A stretch of 64,000 nucleotides of DNA from Adiantum capillus-veneris (Eukaryota > Streptophyta > Polypodiopsida > Polypodiales > Pteridaceae): contig CM043968.1 of NCBI GenBank assembly GCA_014529385.2, forward strand, positions 128,205,518 to 128,269,517, written 5' to 3'. How positions within the stretch are numbered: the stretch's first letter is position 1; each line of letters starts with the position of its first letter. The notes below the pieces were generated by a model, which saw only the letters and a list, made by a program, of their open reading frames with translations, searched no databases and had not been told where the DNA came from. The position numbers and the translations under genes were made by a program. This document shows positions 54,290-63,403 of the stretch, in pieces.

Positions 54290-54478
54290 GAAAAGTTGAC
54301 TAGCAAGTAACTCTAACTAGGGTAAGAAGTCTACGAAATAGAGTAATTAGAGAACAGTTAGTAAAATGGAAGGACTACCCCACTGAAGACGCCACATGGG
54401 AGGATGAAGTATCACTTTTCAAAGGTTTCTCCAAATTCGGTTGTGAGACGAGGACAACTCAATTTCTTAGGTTAGGGT
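54290..54478 (+). pseudogene. G4 integrase C-terminal chromodomain
   Basis: A plus frame reads NRVIREQLVKWKDYPTEDAT and continues with WEDEV, the hallmark of the chromodomain at the end of chromoviral integrases. There it directs insertion to particular chromatin. It lies directly before the 3' LTR, the correct place for the end of pol. Only the last 60 or so codons remain. The aromatic cage appears partly preserved (Trp of VKW and of TWE). Confidence 0.8.
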
Positions 54479-54481
54479 GAT

Positions 54482-56170
54482 TGTAAGGTTTCCAGTTTCT
54501 AAAACCTTAGAAATTTTACAAAGTCTGATCAAATTAACTTGGTTGTTAAGAAAACACTGTAGAATGATCCAAATATGGTAAATATTGGTATTTTTGGAAC
54601 CGTAACCAGAGCTTTACTACGGTTAGAATTTTTCAGAACCGAATTCCGATAAAATCTGGAAAAGTTACGGGCTCTGAAAAGTTACACTATGAATTTAACT
54701 AATTAAGAAAAATTGAATGGTTTCAGTAATTATTACTGTTAAAGACTTCTTATCCTAAGGTTCGAGAAATTGCAGATATTTCCAAAATTAATCATGAGAA
54801 GGCAACAAACTAGTAGAAAATCGATTATGTGTATCTCGGAGGTTGTCTGAGGTAATGATGAACTTTTCCATACTAGATTTAGCAGCAGGGGGCATTTTTG
54901 GAGCTATAGGGCTGCTTGGGATGCAAGTTACTGCCATTTTCCAGCTTGTGAGTGCCCAAAAACCTATAAATATGACCTTTGCTTCACAATTTCAGACAGA
55001 CTCGGAGCCTTGGTACATTCTCTCTCATCTAGAGAGACCTTAACGTAGAAATCCATAGAGAGCAAAGTTCTAGTTGGTTAATCAACGGAATAAGAAGTTA
55101 TGGCACCTAAAAGGACCCAAGCCAATCCTACATCTAATGATGAGAGCAGAACTCTAAAAAGAACTAGAGCGTCACACGATGATGAAGTTGGGCCTAGTAG
55201 TAGGTCTACGGAGGAGAGTCTTCAGGCGCCAGTGCAACAACAGATGGCCGATCAGTCCCAGGTGGGTTTCCCATTATTCAATTAAGTCTTTAAATAGTTT
55301 AAGTTCTTTTATAAGTTAGCATTACATACGTAAGGAGTGAGTAAGAATAAGAAAATGAATAATTGACCAAAAACGGAGGGTAACTTCCAACATGCATTGT
55401 TTATAATGTAGCAAAGAATTGTTTGGGTTAAAATTGGTTGAATTAGGAAAGATATGATTGATCATCCTTAAGACAGCTTGTCTCAAGACACCTCCGACTT
55501 CTTGGTATATTTTGATGATAATGATGGCTTTCCAGCCACGGATAACTCGGTTACCCCCATGAACGTTGAGTTTCTACTCCGTGTCATGTCTTGATGTTTT
55601 TACATAAGTTAGGATACCATTTTTTAATCCTAGGGGAGCCGCCCAGTTGTATGGGCAACTAGTTTGGTGTATGGGCACCCGGAACCTTGGGTGGGGGTTT
55701 ATCCACTCCGGATTATGAATAAGGAATGGGTGCCGTTTTTTCACCCTTAGGTGGTCTTGAGACAAGAAGAGTACTGGTCATGGTTATTATGGACAATGTT
55801 TTGATTGACAATACCCTGTCTTAAGTTTAAAGATGTCTGTTTGCTAAAAGAATGTTTTCAAGGGTTGTTTTAATAAAATCATGTTATGAAGGATAAAAGG
55901 ATTCATTATTTTAATTATGATAAGAACATGGTAGTAATTAAATAAAAAAAAGAATCATGTGTGAGTGTGGGGTGGTAAGTGGGGATTGACTAAGGTTGTC
56001 AATCATGGACGGGTGCACCTGATTAGTCAGGTAACTATCCATCCTTGCGCACTAAAACATTTAGAAAACTTCTTCACTTGGAAGATGAGTCCACCAGCGG
56101 CTGTGCCCTCACATCTGTTAGGGGAAAAAAAGCGTTGGTTGAGGATACCTTAGCCCAATTGTGGTAGTTA
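54482..56170 (+). repeat. 3' LTR of G4, first part
   Basis: Homologous to 50973-52634. Broken at 56170 by C7. Confidence 0.93.
55100..55285 (+). CDS. Small LTR-encoded ORF (3' copy, best preserved)
   Basis: A 61-codon frame, MAPKRTQANPTSNDESRTLK followed by an acidic/Ser stretch and a Gln-rich end (PVQQQMADQSQ). The DNA at that point reads CCCAG/GTGGGT (55257-55266), a good 5' splice site, followed within ten codons by a stop. In the 5' LTR the same position reads CAG/ATGGGT. The simplest reading is a first exon that would be spliced over the rest of the LTR and the primer site into internal gag. As a free peptide it would be a basic, disordered 6-7 kDa protein. Confidence 0.5.
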   Translation: MAPKRTQANPTSNDESRTLKRTRASHDDEVGPSSRSTEESLQAPVQQQMADQSQVGFPLFN

Positions 56171-56492
56171 TGTAAAGAATGAGGATGCAAGAGAGCTACA
56201 CAAGACAAGCACAAAGCACATAGAGATGGAAAGCTTCTTCTTCTTCTTCACAGAAAAGAGAGTACAAAATGACTAAGTGCTAAAGCTGAAAAGTAGCACA
56301 TATGTACATGCGGTCACTAAGTGTGAACTCGCTAGAAGCGTACTAGGCTGGCACTATAAGTGTAGTCCAGCTGTAGAATCACTGGCAAAGATCCTCCGTG
56401 TCGGTCACCTAACGCGCCAGTGAGTAAATGCCGTAAGCGGCCAAGACCCGTAGTGGATGCCAGCTCAAGGTGTAGAGCTCGACATCTCAACA
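56171..56492 (-). repeat. 3' LTR of C7
   Basis: 322 bp, identical by my reading to 61131-61452; TGTTGAGATG...CTTTACA in element orientation. Confidence 0.97.
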
Positions 56493-59400
56493 CTCCCCCT
56501 CGAGCTCTGCATGTCGCAGAGTCCAAGCATAGTCCGGAAACGTCGAAGCTTCTCAGCTCCGAGGGCCTTGGTAAAGATATCCGCTATCTGCTCCTCTGTG
56601 CTGACGTAGACCAAGTCGATGTCGCCTGCCAACACTCGCTCTCGAACGTAGTGGTAATGGACCTCTATGTGTTTGGTCCTGGCATGGAACACTGGGTTCC
56701 TAGCCAACTGCATGCTGCTAAGGTTGTCACAATGGATGAAAATCTGCTGGTCTACCTGCACTCCCAAGTCCTCAAGTAATGTGCGTAGCCAAGCTACCTC
56801 GCACGCCGCAACTGTTGCACCTCTGTACTCAGCCTCTGTGCTCGATAAAGCAACCGTAGGCTGCTTTTTGCTGCTCCAAGTAACAACAGCACTCCCAAAA
56901 GAGAACATGAAGCCACTCGTAGATCTCCTATCAACAATGCTACCTGCCCAATCTGCATCTGTATACCCATACAATGCTAATGGTGCATCTGCTGCATAGA
57001 ACAATGCGTAGCCAAGAGTGCGTCGTACTCCATCCAAATGTGGCTTGCGTCGTACTCCATCCAAATGTGGCTTCCTCGGAAGTTGCATGAACTGACTCTC
57101 CAAGCCTACTGTGTAGCTCAAGTCTGGCCTTGTGATAGTCAAGTAGATTAGACTACCCACAATCTTCCTGTACATGTTGACATCCTCAACAACATCACCC
57201 TTCTCTGCACTCAGCTTTGCATTCACATCCAAGGGAATAGAAATTGGCTTACAATCAGCCATACCATACTTTGAGAACATGTCCAAAGCATACTGTCTCT
57301 GTGATATCCATACACCCTCTGGAGTCCTGATCACCTCAATGCCAAGAAAGTAGCGCAACTCGCCTAAATCTTTCATTTCAAACTCCTGTTTGAGAAGACC
57401 CTTCACATGGTCAATCTCCATAGCATTGTCACCAACAATAATAAGGTCATCTACATATATGGTAATGACCACAATCCCCACATCACTCTCACGTACATAG
57501 AGTGAATGATCAGCATGAGCTCTCCTAAAACCAATACTGACAAGATACTTGGCAATCCTGTCATACCATGCTCTAGAGCCCTGCTTCAAACCATACAAAG
57601 CTTTGAGAAGTCTGCATACATAATCTGGGTAACCTGGATCGACATAACCAGGTGGCTGATCCATATACACTTCCTCTTGCAACTCACCATTCAAGAAGGC
57701 ATTCTTTACATCCATTTGATGCATAATCCATCCTCTAGATGCAGCCACTGCTATGACAGCTCTCACTGTCGTCATCTTTGCCACTGGAGCAAAGGTCTCC
57801 TCATAGTCTATGCCATACGTCTGTGCATAACCCTTTGCGACTAGCCTTGCCTTGTGACGCTCAATGTTACCATCAGCCTTATGCTTGGTTTTATACACCC
57901 ATTTACAGCCACTAGCTTTCTTGCCACTTGGCAATGGCACCAACTCCCATGTGTCATTTGCTTCCAATGCAGCCATCTCTTCATTCATTGCATCATCCCA
58001 ATGCACATTTCCAACTGCATCCTCAAAACATGTGGGCTCCACATCCTGTATCACCTTAGCCATGTAGGCTTGGTGATGCGCTAGATACCCATCATAAGTC
58101 AATTTCTGAACTGGATTTCTGACTCTATTAGATCTGCGCGGTCCTGGGTCACTCCTTTGCCCTCTAGCATCTTCTTGTACTTTCCTTACACCAGGTGTCC
58201 TGACAGCCGGAATTCCAAATTCCTCATCAAGACTTTGTTCAGAACCATCTGAATCCATGTCTACATGTGAAAAACCTGATGATGCATCAGCCATAAAGGG
58301 AGGTTCATCAACCTTTTCCTTTCCTTTTCGTGATACATTCCCTGTACCTGTTGGTGGAGTAACCTGCGTACGTAGTCTACCATTCCATGGTTTCTCAACA
58401 GAGCCACGAGAAGAGGACTCTTGTGGTCCACTCAAAACCTGTGACTGTGGCCTCACATTTTGTACAACCACATCATCTTTTACATCAGCCCCAATAGTGC
58501 CATGTGCATTACTGTACCAGCTGCTCATCTCATCAAAGACTACATCTCTGCTCACTCGTAATTCTCGTGTAGTAGGATTGTAGCACCTGTACCCCTTTTG
58601 TTCAAGGGAATATCCCACAAGAATACATTTCTCTGCTTTAGGATCCAATTTCCTACGCAACTCATCTGGTACATGCACGTAAGCTATGCAGCCAAACACT
58701 TTCAAGTGTGCCAAATCAGGCTTTGTACCTGTAAACTTTTCCTCAAGTGTTACATCATGCACCGCAGCTGTAGGTGTCCTGTTCATAATGTACACAGCTG
58801 TATGTACAGCTTCAACCCAGAAATGATGAGGCATATTCTTCTCATTCATCAATGCACGTGCAACCTCTGCAATGTGCCTGTTTTTCCTTTCTGCGACCCC
58901 ATTCTGCTGTGGAGTATATCTGCATGTAAATTGCCTGTGTATACCATGCATTCGCAGAAAATCTGAAAAATCATTGGAGAAGTACTCTCCCCCTCCATCT
59001 GACCTCAATGTCTTGATTTGCATATCTGTCTCCTTCTCAATCATGACTTTGAAGTCTTGAAAGTGACCAAACACTTCACTTTTGTTACGCATGAAGTAGA
59101 CCCATACTTTCCTTGTATGGTCATCAATGAAAGAGACATAATACCTGCAACCATGTATACTTGCAGTATCGGTTGGACCCCAAACATCTGTGTGCACCAC
59201 CTCAAGTGGCTTTTTACATACATTGTGCTCATGTGGAAATGAGCCCTTTGACTGTTTTCCAAACTGGCATGCTGCACACACTTTATGCATACCATCCACC
59301 TTGAATTTGGGCAAACCTTTTACAATCTGTTTTGATTGCATGCTACGCAATCTCTGCTCATTGACATGGCCAATGCGTTTGTGCCAAATGTCAACATCAG

Positions 59401-60025
59401 CCACAACACCTGTGCCCTGTGCAAATAATGCAGCTTTTACCTCAGGAATGTCTACATTCAGCGTAAACATTCTGCCCACACATTTTCCCTCTGTGATCAT
59501 CTTACAGCCATTCTGGAAATCTTCTACATAACAGCCATTTGGATTGAAGCGAACCTGCAAACCCTGCTCAACCATTTGTCCAATAGAAACAAGATTCTTT
59601 GTAATGTTTGGGACATGAAGTACATCTGCTAAGTACTTTGATTTCCCACTCTTCGTATTTAGAGGTATGTGTCCTACATGAGCAATGGGGTGAGCTGTGT
59701 CATCTCCTGTCTGCACATAGCGTGACACATCTGGTTTGCGCATATCTCTAAACCACTCTCCACGAGACGTCATGTGATTAGAGGCACCTGAATCCACATA
59801 CCAAACATCATCTTGGGTGGAATTCTCTGCAGTCATTGTATTCATTACATGTTGCATAACAAACATGCGCTCGTTTTTGCTGTCATTTGCATCTCTGCTA
59901 GTAGATGCATAGTTGCCCTGTTCTCTCTTTCTACTTGCTTTTCCCTTTGGACAGTCACGTGACATGTGACCTCTTTCACCACAAGTCCAACATTCTCTAC
60001 TATCTGGAGTATGTTGCTGCCTGCT
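56465..60025 (-). CDS. C7 pol (protease, integrase, RT, RNase H), open reading frame intact
   Basis: The frame is open from the TGA at 60026-60028 to TGA 56465-56467. From its first ATG (59965) it has 1166 codons. Counting from that Met: protease DSGAS at 58-62; integrase zinc residues H195, H200, C230, C233; catalytic D260, D323 and E359 (35 residues between the last two); RT with D752 and YVDD at 837-840; RNase H with D1003/D1005, E1045, D1080 and D1129. All catalytic residues are present. An in-frame 9-residue duplication (RKPHLDGVR, 964-981) lies between RT and RNase H. The C-terminus runs through the polypurine tract a few codons into the LTR. The last half of the gag zinc knuckle (MSRDC) is at its start. 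Pol would be made as part of gag-pol; here a stop and a gag frameshift separate it from translation. Confidence 0.95.
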   Translation of the reverse strand, partial: SRQQHTPDSRECWTCGERGHMSRDCPKGKASRKREQGNYASTSRDANDSKNERMFVMQHVMNTMTAENSTQDDVWYVDSGASNHMTSRGEWFRDMRKPDVSRYVQTGDDTAHPIAHVGHIPLNTKSGKSKYLADVLHVPNITKNLVSIGQMVEQGLQVRFNPNGCYVEDFQNGCKMITEGKCVGRMFTLNVDIPEVKAALFAQGTGVVADVDIWHKRIGHVNEQRLRSMQSKQIVKGLPKFKVDGMHKVCAACQFGKQSKGSFPHEHNVCKKPLEVVHTDVWGPTDTASIHGCRYYVSFIDDHTRKVWVYFMRNKSEVFGHFQDFKVMIEKETDMQIKTLRSDGGGEYFSNDFSDFLRMHGIHRQFTCRYTPQQNGVAERKNRHIAEVARALMNEKNMPHHFWVEAVHTAVYIMNRTPTAAVHDVTLEEKFTGTKPDLAHLKVFGCIAYVHVPDELRRKLDPKAEKCILVGYSLEQKGYRCYNPTTRELRVSRDVVFDEMSSWYSNAHGTIGADVKDDVVVQNVRPQSQVLSGPQESSSRGSVEKPWNGRLRTQVTPPTGTGNVSRKGKEKVDEPPFMADASSGFSHVDMDSDGSEQSLDEEFGIPAVRTPGVRKVQEDARGQRSDPGPRRSNRVRNPVQKLTYDGYLAHHQAYMAKVIQDVEPTCFEDAVGNVHWDDAMNEEMAALEANDTWELVPLPSGKKASGCKWVYKTKHKADGNIERHKARLVAKGYAQTYGIDYEETFAPVAKMTTVRAVIAVAASRGWIMHQMDVKNAFLNGELQEEVYMDQPPGYVDPGYPDYVCRLLKALYGLKQGSRAWYDRIAKYLVSIGFRRAHADHSLYVRESDVGIVVITIYVDDLIIVGDNAMEIDHVKGLLKQEFEMKDLGELRYFLGIEVIRTPEGVWISQRQYALDMFSKYGMADCKPISIPLDVNAKLSAEKGDVVEDVNMYRKIVGSLIYLTITRPDLSYTVGLESQFMQLPRKPHLDGVRRKPHLDGVRRTLGYALFYAADAPLALYGYTDADWAGSIVDRRSTSGFMFSFGSAVVTWSSKKQPTVALSSTEAEYRGATVAACEVAWLRTLLEDLGVQVDQQIFIHCDNLSSMQLARNPVFHARTKHIEVHYHYVRERVLAGDIDLVYVSTEEQIADIFTKALGAEKLRRFRTMLGLCDMQSSRGSVEMSSSTP
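56493..56502 (-). promoter_or_regulatory. Polypurine tract of C7
   Basis: CGAGGGGGAG on minus directly before the 3' LTR. Confidence 0.85.
57020..57073 (-). repeat. 27-bp tandem duplication inside C7 pol
   Basis: Two exact 27-base copies (57020-57046 and 57047-57073) add nine residues in frame between the RT connection and RNase H. Confidence 0.97.
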
Positions 60026-60819
60026 TCATCCTGCACCACGACCTCTTTGACTCCCCCTGCCTTGAGACTGGTTTCCCCTGCCACCTGTATTGTTTTGATT
60101 TGATTGACCTTCCAGAAATTGGCCCTTGCAACCCCTTGGGCCTCGACCACGACCTCTACCTCTACCTCTGTTGGAGTTAGAATAGAAGGCCTGTTTAGAA
60201 TTATTTTTGCCATGAGAAGAAGATGTGTCAAGGTTCTTCTCCTCAAGAATAAGCATAGAAATCAAATCTTGGAACACGGGGATGTCGTCTCTTGTATTCA
60301 TGGAAGACCTAAAATGTACATACTCATCTCCTAGACCATCCAAGCATGCACGGAAAATGTCATCGTCTTCCACTGAGACTTTAATAGATCCAAGAGCCTC
60401 AATGATACTCTTGATCTTCAAAGCATAATCATTGATGGAGAGGTTGTTCCTCTTAACCTGATTTAGCTCCGACTTTAGTTGAAGCTTCCTGGCCTTGGTG
60501 TTCACCTCGAACACTCTGCCTAAGTTTTTCCATGCAATGGCGGGGGTTTCAGCATCCTGTAGATAGCCCATCATGCCATCTGTGATGCTCATAGAAAGCC
60601 AATACATCACTTTGCTCTGGCCTTGTTGCCAGTCCCTCAAAGCTTTCCTTTGTTCTGCTGTAGCATTTGCCTCGGGAATCTCTGGTTCCTTTTCATTGTC
60701 TCCTTCTACATAGTCCCAATAACCTTTTCCTTTTAGGAAATTTGTTATTCTGAACTTCCATGCAGGGTAGTTATTTTTCTCAAGCTTCTCAGTAACAATC
60801 TGACTGAAACGTCAGACAT
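60026..60819 (-). pseudogene. C7 gag with one-base deletion at codon 4 and one nonsense codon
   Basis: ATG at 60819-60817 opens with MSD as in C6, but one G is missing (GACGTTTC against GACGGTTTC in C6), shifting the frame at codon 4. In the correct frame the gag core is complete and nearly identical to C6 (WKFRITNFLKGKGYWDYVEG, LDGLGDEYVHFRSSM). It then runs through a long Gly/Arg linker to TGA at 60026-60028, where C6 has a Ser codon (TCA). Beyond that stop, the knuckle CWTCGERGHMSRDC is intact. Gag forms the particle and binds the RNA. As it stands this copy would give almost no gag, so it would depend on a sister element. Confidence 0.93.
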
Positions 60820-61118
60820 CTTGAAGCACCAAGACAAAATAGCTGCAATCTGCAAAAACCTGCAAATCTGCTGAACCTGCTATCGTGGTTCCTGTAACGC
60901 TTTCTACACTCAACCAGTGTCCACAATCAAGCGTTTCACAACCACTGTACTTGTACACTAAATCTCTGTATACTGCACTTTGGAGACCTGTTCAGAAACT
61001 TGTGCGAAAAACCCCTAAATTTTTTTCGTTGCGCGAGGCGCCTTCGGCATCTGGTCGTGGATTGCGAACGAAGGGATTGTGATGCTCTTGCTCTCTTAGT
61101 CTCTCTTGCCTGCACCAG
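60820..61118 (-). other. C7 untranslated leader
   Basis: About 300 bases between primer site and gag ATG, closely similar to the C6 leader, except for a short extra segment near 61010-61045 (AAATTTTTTTCGTTGCGCGA region) that C6 lacks. Confidence 0.7.
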
Positions 61119-61130
61119 GCTCTGATACCA
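61119..61130 (-). promoter_or_regulatory. C7 primer-binding site (tRNA-iMet)
   Basis: TGGTATCAGAGC on minus, directly abutting the 5' LTR. Confidence 0.93.
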
Positions 61131-61452
61131 TGTAAAGAATGAGGATGCAAGAGAGCTACACAAGACAAGCACAAAGCACATAGAGATGGAAAGCTTCTTC
61201 TTCTTCTTCACAGAAAAGAGAGTACAAAATGACTAAGTGCTAAAGCTGAAAAGTAGCACATATGTACATGCGGTCACTAAGTGTGAACTCGCTAGAAGCG
61301 TACTAGGCTGGCACTATAAGTGTAGTCCAGCTGTAGAATCACTGGCAAAGATCCTCCGTGTCGGTCACCTAACGCGCCAGTGAGTAAATGCCGTAAGCGG
61401 CCAAGACCCGTAGTGGATGCCAGCTCAAGGTGTAGAGCTCGACATCTCAACA
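61131..61452 (-). repeat. 5' LTR of C7
   Basis: 322 bp, identical to 56171-56492 by my reading. Confidence 0.97.
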
Positions 61453-61675
61453 ACTTATAGGGCCGAAATAGTTTTTTTGACTTTTAATACGTTGTCCCGT
61501 TTCCGCTGCGAGATAGGACTAGATCTTCTTCTAAGGATATAGACCCAAGCCATTGTCAATGGTAAAGGTCTATTGCTTGGATTTTTCTTGTTTAGAGACT
61601 CTGATTTTTATTAGACCTAGAGACTTGTCAGGGATCCCATCCCGATCTTGGTATTGGCGGGTTGGGAACCTCACA
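61453..61675 (+). repeat. 3' LTR of G4, last part
   Basis: Continues the G4 LTR after C7, matching 52619-52837. It starts with the C7 target duplication (ACTTA) and ends GGGAACCTCACA before the ATGCT duplication. Confidence 0.9.
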
Positions 61676-61680
61676 ATGCT

Positions 61681-61914
61681 TTTTGCCTCAAGTTAAAGAG
61701 GCGGAGCTATTGACGCTTTTCCCATAGTACTTTTTGACGATAAAGTAAGAATATGTTACCCTTGAGATAAATAATAGGATGAGATAGAAAGGTTATTATT
61801 ATACTTGGATATGCATATGTACATTATAGAAAATATAGTTATGTATCTAAAAAGTTGCAAGATAGATCTTGTAGCATGTGTTCCCACTATGTACGTGTCA
61901 CAGCACGACATGCA
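61681..61914 (-). repeat. Probable start of the 3' LTR of gypsy G5
   Basis: On minus, TTTAGAGGGGG (about 61915-61925) fits a polypurine tract and is followed by TGCATGTCGTG from 61914. If so, G4 inserted into this LTR. No second LTR is in the window, so this is tentative. Confidence 0.4.
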
Positions 61915-62630
61915 CCCCCTCTAAACCTGCTTATCCTTCTGTATGTGCCGCATTCTCTCTTTGTAAGATCAGCCCTCCTGTACATCTTCCTTGCTTTCTT
62001 CTTCATTTGATGATTCCAAAGCTTCAACTTCACTTTAATATTCACCTGTATTTTGCTCGTCCTCCTCATCAACATCTTCTGGATCATTGTCTCCTCTTCT
62101 CTTAAACATTTTGATCCTTTTTCTTGCAATGGAAATCTTTACTTCTGTACCATCTAGTTCAGCCAAGCTATACGTAGCATTTTCATGCACATGTTTTACA
62201 ACATACGGTCCAAACCATATTTTTGATAACTTATGCATGACTGTGTGCTAGTTATCAAGGCTACTATCATACATTAAAACCCAGTCACCTTTGTCAATTG
62301 CTTTGCTCTTGAACCGATGTCGCTTAAGTAGTCCTTGTTTTTCAACCTTGCATTTTTGAGTCGTTCTTTTGCAGCCCTGATGTCTACAGGTATTCTCTCT
62401 AGTTGCCTTATGTGCAATGCAAGGAGATCTTCCCTTCTAAGCCCCTCTTGCCAAGGTAGTACATTCCATGTAGAAATTGTATCTTCAATCAGCATCACTG
62501 GCTTTTGACCATACATTGTCTCCATAGGCATGTAGCCAGTTACTGAGCTATGTGTTGTACAATCGGCCCATAAAGCATATGGTAATAGTTTTAGCCATTC
62601 ACCAACTCTTCCTTCACAAGCCTTGGCCAA
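61915..62630 (-). pseudogene. G5 integrase C-terminal part
   Basis: The frame 62630-62274 encodes LPYALWADCTTHSSVTGYMP and METMYGQKPV, the region after the integrase catalytic core in gypsy elements, and then the helical AKERLKNARLKNKDY stretch. After a frame break, 62238-62035 continues with KIWFGPYVVKHVHENATYSL and ELDGTEVKI, the SH3-like integrase C-terminal domain. Its end is acidic and eroded by stops. No chromodomain is visible, so G5 is a different lineage from G4. Confidence 0.85.
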
Positions 62631-63403
62631 AGATTTTTGATGATAGGAGGATGCTCTCTTTCACTCTTTCCATCGACTTCAGGGTTGTAAATTGTAGTAA
62701 GAGAAAGCTTGATCCTAATCTGGAAAAGAACTCCCTTGCTTCCTCGTCATCTAGTTCACCTTTGTCTGCACAGTGATCTTTCCCACACAACCATAACGGT
62801 AAATCACCTCCTCAAGAAGGAATTTGCACACAGATTCTGTGGTTTTATCTCTTAACGCTCTTCCTTCAACCTAGTTAGTTAGGTCCTCTCGTGCAAGAAC
62901 CAAGTATCTCATTGAGTCTTCCAGAGTCCTAAAGGCATTGTGACTAGATCCACAACCCATTTATAGTGCATGGCTAGTGGATATGTAGGGTGCAATCCAT
63001 CACGATGTCGGACATTTGAATTCATTTGACACGTTACACATGACCCTAAAAATTGAGATACATATAGTATACATACCCTTCCACCAGTATTTTTCTTTCA
63101 ACTTGGAGAAGGTTTCCCACACACCCCTATGTCCAGCCCATAGACTCTCATGAAACTCTTGCATGAGCTTTACTTAAGCCTCTTTTTTACATATAACCCG
63201 TTGTGGTGTAGCACCCTTTTGTTAAGGATGCTTACACAAGTAACCATCCCTCAAAAAGTACCCATATGCTTTCCTGCGCATCCTCTTGAATTCTTGTTCA
63301 GGCCAATCATCCTGTTTTGTTAAAGTACTGAAGTAGCTTCCAATAAGAAGCCAATCACCTTCATAAATCTCTTTCAAGAACAATTCAAGTGGATTAGTCA
63401 TGG
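62631..63403 (-). pseudogene. G5 integrase zinc-binding and core region (decayed)
   Basis: Recognisable pieces on minus are VWETFSKLKEKYWWKGMY and CVTCQMNSNVRHRDG (the zinc-binding region, near 63120-63010), HYKWVVDLVTMPLG with the first catalytic Asp (near 62970), EVIYRYGCVGKITV, and GELDDEEAREFFSRLG (near 62740). Frameshifts occur every 100-200 bases, and the second Asp and the Glu cannot be assigned. Dead copy. Confidence 0.75.

Larger units (their letters stand above)
56171..61452 (-). mobile_element. Ty1/copia C7, full length, identical LTRs, inserted in the G4 3' LTR
   Basis: 5282 bp with two 322-bp LTRs (56171-56492, 61131-61452) that I read as identical base for base, so this is the youngest insertion in the window. 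The target duplication is AGTTA (56166-56170) against ACTTA (61453-61457), one base different. The other G4 LTR preserves the empty site (GGTAGTTATAGGG near 52624). Primer site and polypurine tract are in place. Gag-pol is one frame apart from a one-base deletion at gag codon 4 and one TGA near the end of gag, so it is only two changes away from a complete reading. Confidence 0.97.
50973..61675 (+). mobile_element. Ty3/gypsy chromovirus G4, long LTRs, internally deleted, interrupted by C7
   Basis: Exact duplications ATGCT flank it at 50968-50972 and 61676-61680. The 5' LTR is 1865 bp (50973-52837). The 3' LTR (54482-61675) is of similar length once C7 (56171-61452) is removed. A tRNA-iMet primer site follows the 5' LTR. 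The internal region is only 1.64 kb and ends in an integrase chromodomain, which places the element among the chromoviruses. Protease, RT, RNase H and the integrase core are missing, so it relied on other copies or was deleted after insertion. The LTRs differ by scattered substitutions and small indels, so G4 is older than C7. Confidence 0.93.

Noticed and set aside
56667-59531. Several plus-strand frames across C7
   Set aside because: All lie antisense to the intact C7 pol and have no homology of their own.
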